From: Desulfamplus sp. | GTDB lineage: Bacteria; Desulfobacterota; Desulfobacteria; Desulfobacterales; Desulfobacteraceae | NCBI GenBank assembly: GCA_015232935.1 | Contig: JADFYT010000102.1 | Location: 1 to 7,590 of the forward strand | Direction: 5' to 3' | Length of the DNA: 7,590 bases | Part shown: positions 6,244 to 7,590 of the stretch, piece by piece | Position numbering within the stretch: the first letter of the stretch is position 1 | Layout: each line of letters begins with the position of its first letter | The notes under the pieces: generated by a model | The model's database searches: none | Told to the model about the DNA's origin: nothing | Seen by the model: the letters and a program-made list of their open reading frames with translations, nothing else | Position numbers and translations under genes: made by a program

Positions 6244-7490
6244 AAAAAAAAATTCTGCATATCCTTGACCACAGCCTGCCTCTACACAGCGGATATACTT
6301 TCAGAAGTCAGAATCTTTTCAAAGCCCAGAAGAAAATGGGCTTTGAACCCGTTATCCTGACCTCTCCCAAGCATGAAGATAGCTTGAAAATGAAAACCCC
6401 CCTTAATGAGGATATTGACGGTTTTACCTACTACCGGACAGGTGCTGTAAAATACACGTTCCCTTTTATCTCGGAACTCACACTTATGCATTGCCTCTAC
6501 CAGAAAATAATGGCAGTAGCTTTGGAGGTGAAGCCGGATGTGATCCATGCCCACTCTCCTGTTTTGAATGCCATTCCTGCCATACGGGCAGCAAGAAAGC
6601 TTAATATTCCTGTTGTGTATGAAATAAGAGCCTTCTGGGAGGATGCTGCTGTAGATCATGGCACATATCAGGAACACTCATGGAAGTATAACCTGACAAA
6701 ATTACTTGAGACATTGGTATGCACAAAAGTGGATCATGTGTGTATTCTCTGCAATGGCTTGAAAAAAGATCTGATAAGCAGGGGCATACCGGCAAACAAG
6801 ATTACACCAGTTTTTAACGGCATTAATCCAGATGAACTCAAATCTGTTTCAAAAGATCCTGAATATTATAAAAACTGGGGGCTTGAAGGAAAGCGGGTGA
6901 TCGGGTTTGTGGGTTCTTTTTACCGGTATGAAGGACTTGATCTTCTCGTTCATGCGTTTGCTGACATTGCAAAAGATCATACCAATGCAGTGCTGCTTCT
7001 GGTTGGCGGGGGAGAGATGAAAGAGGAGCTTGCCCAACTGGCAAGAGAGTACGGTATTGAGAAACAGGTTATCATGCCTGGCAGGATACCTCATGAACGT
7101 ATTGCCGGGGTTTATGCATTAATAGATATTCTTGCCTATCCAAGATACTCCATGCGCCTTACTGAACTTGTGACTCCATTGAAACCCCTTGAGGCCATGG
7201 CCATGGGAAAAGCTTTGGTGGCAAGTGACGTAGGTGGTCATAAAGAGCTGATTCAGGATGGGAAGACAGGGCTTCTGTTTCAAGCAGGGAATGTGGATGC
7301 ACTTGAAGATGCCTTGAAACAACTTTTGGCAGATTCTGATTTAAAAGCTGGTTTTGAGGATAGAGGAAATAAATGGGTAAAATCCCATCATACATGGCTG
7401 CAGACGACATCGGTTTATCAGGGAATCTATCGCCAGGTTCTGCAAATTATTTATGGTGTCCAATCTAATGATGGTTTTCGTTTTGTTTGA
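6240..7490 (+). CDS. Family 4-type glycosyltransferase, TIGR04063 (stp3, Daro_2409-like) exosortase A-associated
   Basis: Predicted GT-B glycosyltransferase of exosortase A exopolysaccharide loci; donor and acceptor sugars are unknown. It has 416 residues. The hallmark N-terminus is ILHILDHSLPLHSGYTFRS (5-23). Then follow AHSPVLNAIPA (104-114), YEIRAFWEDAAVDHGT (127-142), VFNGINPDEL (191-200), IGFVGSFYRYEGLDLL (221-236), LLLVGGGEM (252-260) and GRIPHERI (281-288). The donor-site block is MRLTELVTPLKPLEAMAMGK (305-324), with Glu318, then ASDVGGHKELI (328-338). ATG 6240 is chosen: it forms an ATGA overlap with the upstream stop and gives the family N-terminus. An in-frame TTG at 6228 would add only four residues. 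No good Shine-Dalgarno sequence is seen, so translation may depend on coupling to the upstream gene. The start codon is followed by ten A residues. The last 15 or so residues, after YRQVLQ, look like a variable tail. It is the last gene in the window. Confidence 0.92.
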   Translation: MKKKILHILDHSLPLHSGYTFRSQNLFKAQKKMGFEPVILTSPKHEDSLKMKTPLNEDIDGFTYYRTGAVKYTFPFISELTLMHCLYQKIMAVALEVKPDVIHAHSPVLNAIPAIRAARKLNIPVVYEIRAFWEDAAVDHGTYQEHSWKYNLTKLLETLVCTKVDHVCILCNGLKKDLISRGIPANKITPVFNGINPDELKSVSKDPEYYKNWGLEGKRVIGFVGSFYRYEGLDLLVHAFADIAKDHTNAVLLLVGGGEMKEELAQLAREYGIEKQVIMPGRIPHERIAGVYALIDILAYPRYSMRLTELVTPLKPLEAMAMGKALVASDVGGHKELIQDGKTGLLFQAGNVDALEDALKQLLADSDLKAGFEDRGNKWVKSHHTWLQTTSVYQGIYRQVLQIIYGVQSNDGFRFV

Positions 7491-7539
7491 ACACAATCAC
7501 GCAAATACAGATTAATTCAGTAATTTCCGGTTAAGTTTT

Positions 7540-7559
7540 TGCATACAACGATTGTAGCA
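7540..7559. repeat. Small inverted repeat in the 3' noncoding end (possible operator or weak terminator)
   Basis: TACAA (7544-7548) and TTGTA (7552-7556) are a perfect inverted repeat around CGA. With one unpaired A at 7543 the arms extend to TGC and GCA (7540-7542, 7557-7559), for 8 paired bases in total. A TCTTTT tract follows at 7565-7570. The stem is short and AT-rich, so it is at best a weak terminator after the 7490 stop, or a protein-binding site before a gene outside the window. The rest of 7491-7590 shows no ORF or RNA gene. GATAAT at 7578-7583 resembles a -10 box but has no convincing -35. Confidence 0.3.
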
Positions 7560-7590
7560 TAGGCTCTTTTAAAGTTTGATAATTGTCCGG

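Noticed and set aside
7491..7590. Promoter, tRNA or CRISPR repeat in the 3' noncoding end
   Set aside because: GATAAT at 7578-7583 has no matching -35 at 16-18 bp. There is no cloverleaf and there are no regularly spaced repeats.

Overview
The window is a dense, single-strand (+) stretch of six genes. They look like the middle of an exosortase A (XrtA/EpsH)-associated exopolysaccharide locus, the kind found in Gram-negative bacteria that carry PEP-CTERM proteins. Three genes belong to families defined by that association: a FemAB-like protein (TIGR03019 type), a TIGR03087-type sugar transferase (stp1) and a TIGR04063-type glycosyltransferase (stp3, Daro_2409 family). The exosortase, the initiating sugar transferase and the Wzx/Wzy/Wzc-type export genes are not in the window and would be expected beside it. 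By eye the DNA is moderately AT-rich. With this gene set, that would fit a Desulfobacterota (deltaproteobacterial) or similar Gram-negative genome, but the taxon is an inference and not well constrained.

Layout: 1-1277 is the 3' part of a UDP-glucose 6-dehydrogenase gene that is open at the left edge. 1271-2356 is UDP-GlcNAc 2-epimerase (wecB), overlapping it by 7 bp. 2379-3410 is the FemAB-like protein, after a 22-bp gap filled by a 12-bp tandem repeat. 3461-4696 is the TIGR03087-type glycosyltransferase, with a GTG start. 4693-6243 is an AAA-ATPase-like / PD-(D/E)XK nuclease-like protein. 6240-7490 is the TIGR04063-type glycosyltransferase. The last 100 bp (7491-7590) carry no recognisable gene, only a small inverted repeat. 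All gaps are 50 bp or shorter and three junctions overlap, so the six genes are probably one transcript that begins upstream of the window.

How they fit together (inference from families): the dehydrogenase supplies UDP-glucuronate and the epimerase supplies UDP-ManNAc. The two glycosyltransferases, probably acting at the cytoplasmic face of the inner membrane, add sugars to a lipid-linked repeat unit. The FemAB-like protein may add an aminoacyl or acyl group to the product.

The outlier is the fifth gene. It belongs to a family with no known polysaccharide role, yet it sits between the two glycosyltransferases with a 4-bp ATGA start/stop overlap on each side. It is the most unusual feature of the window.
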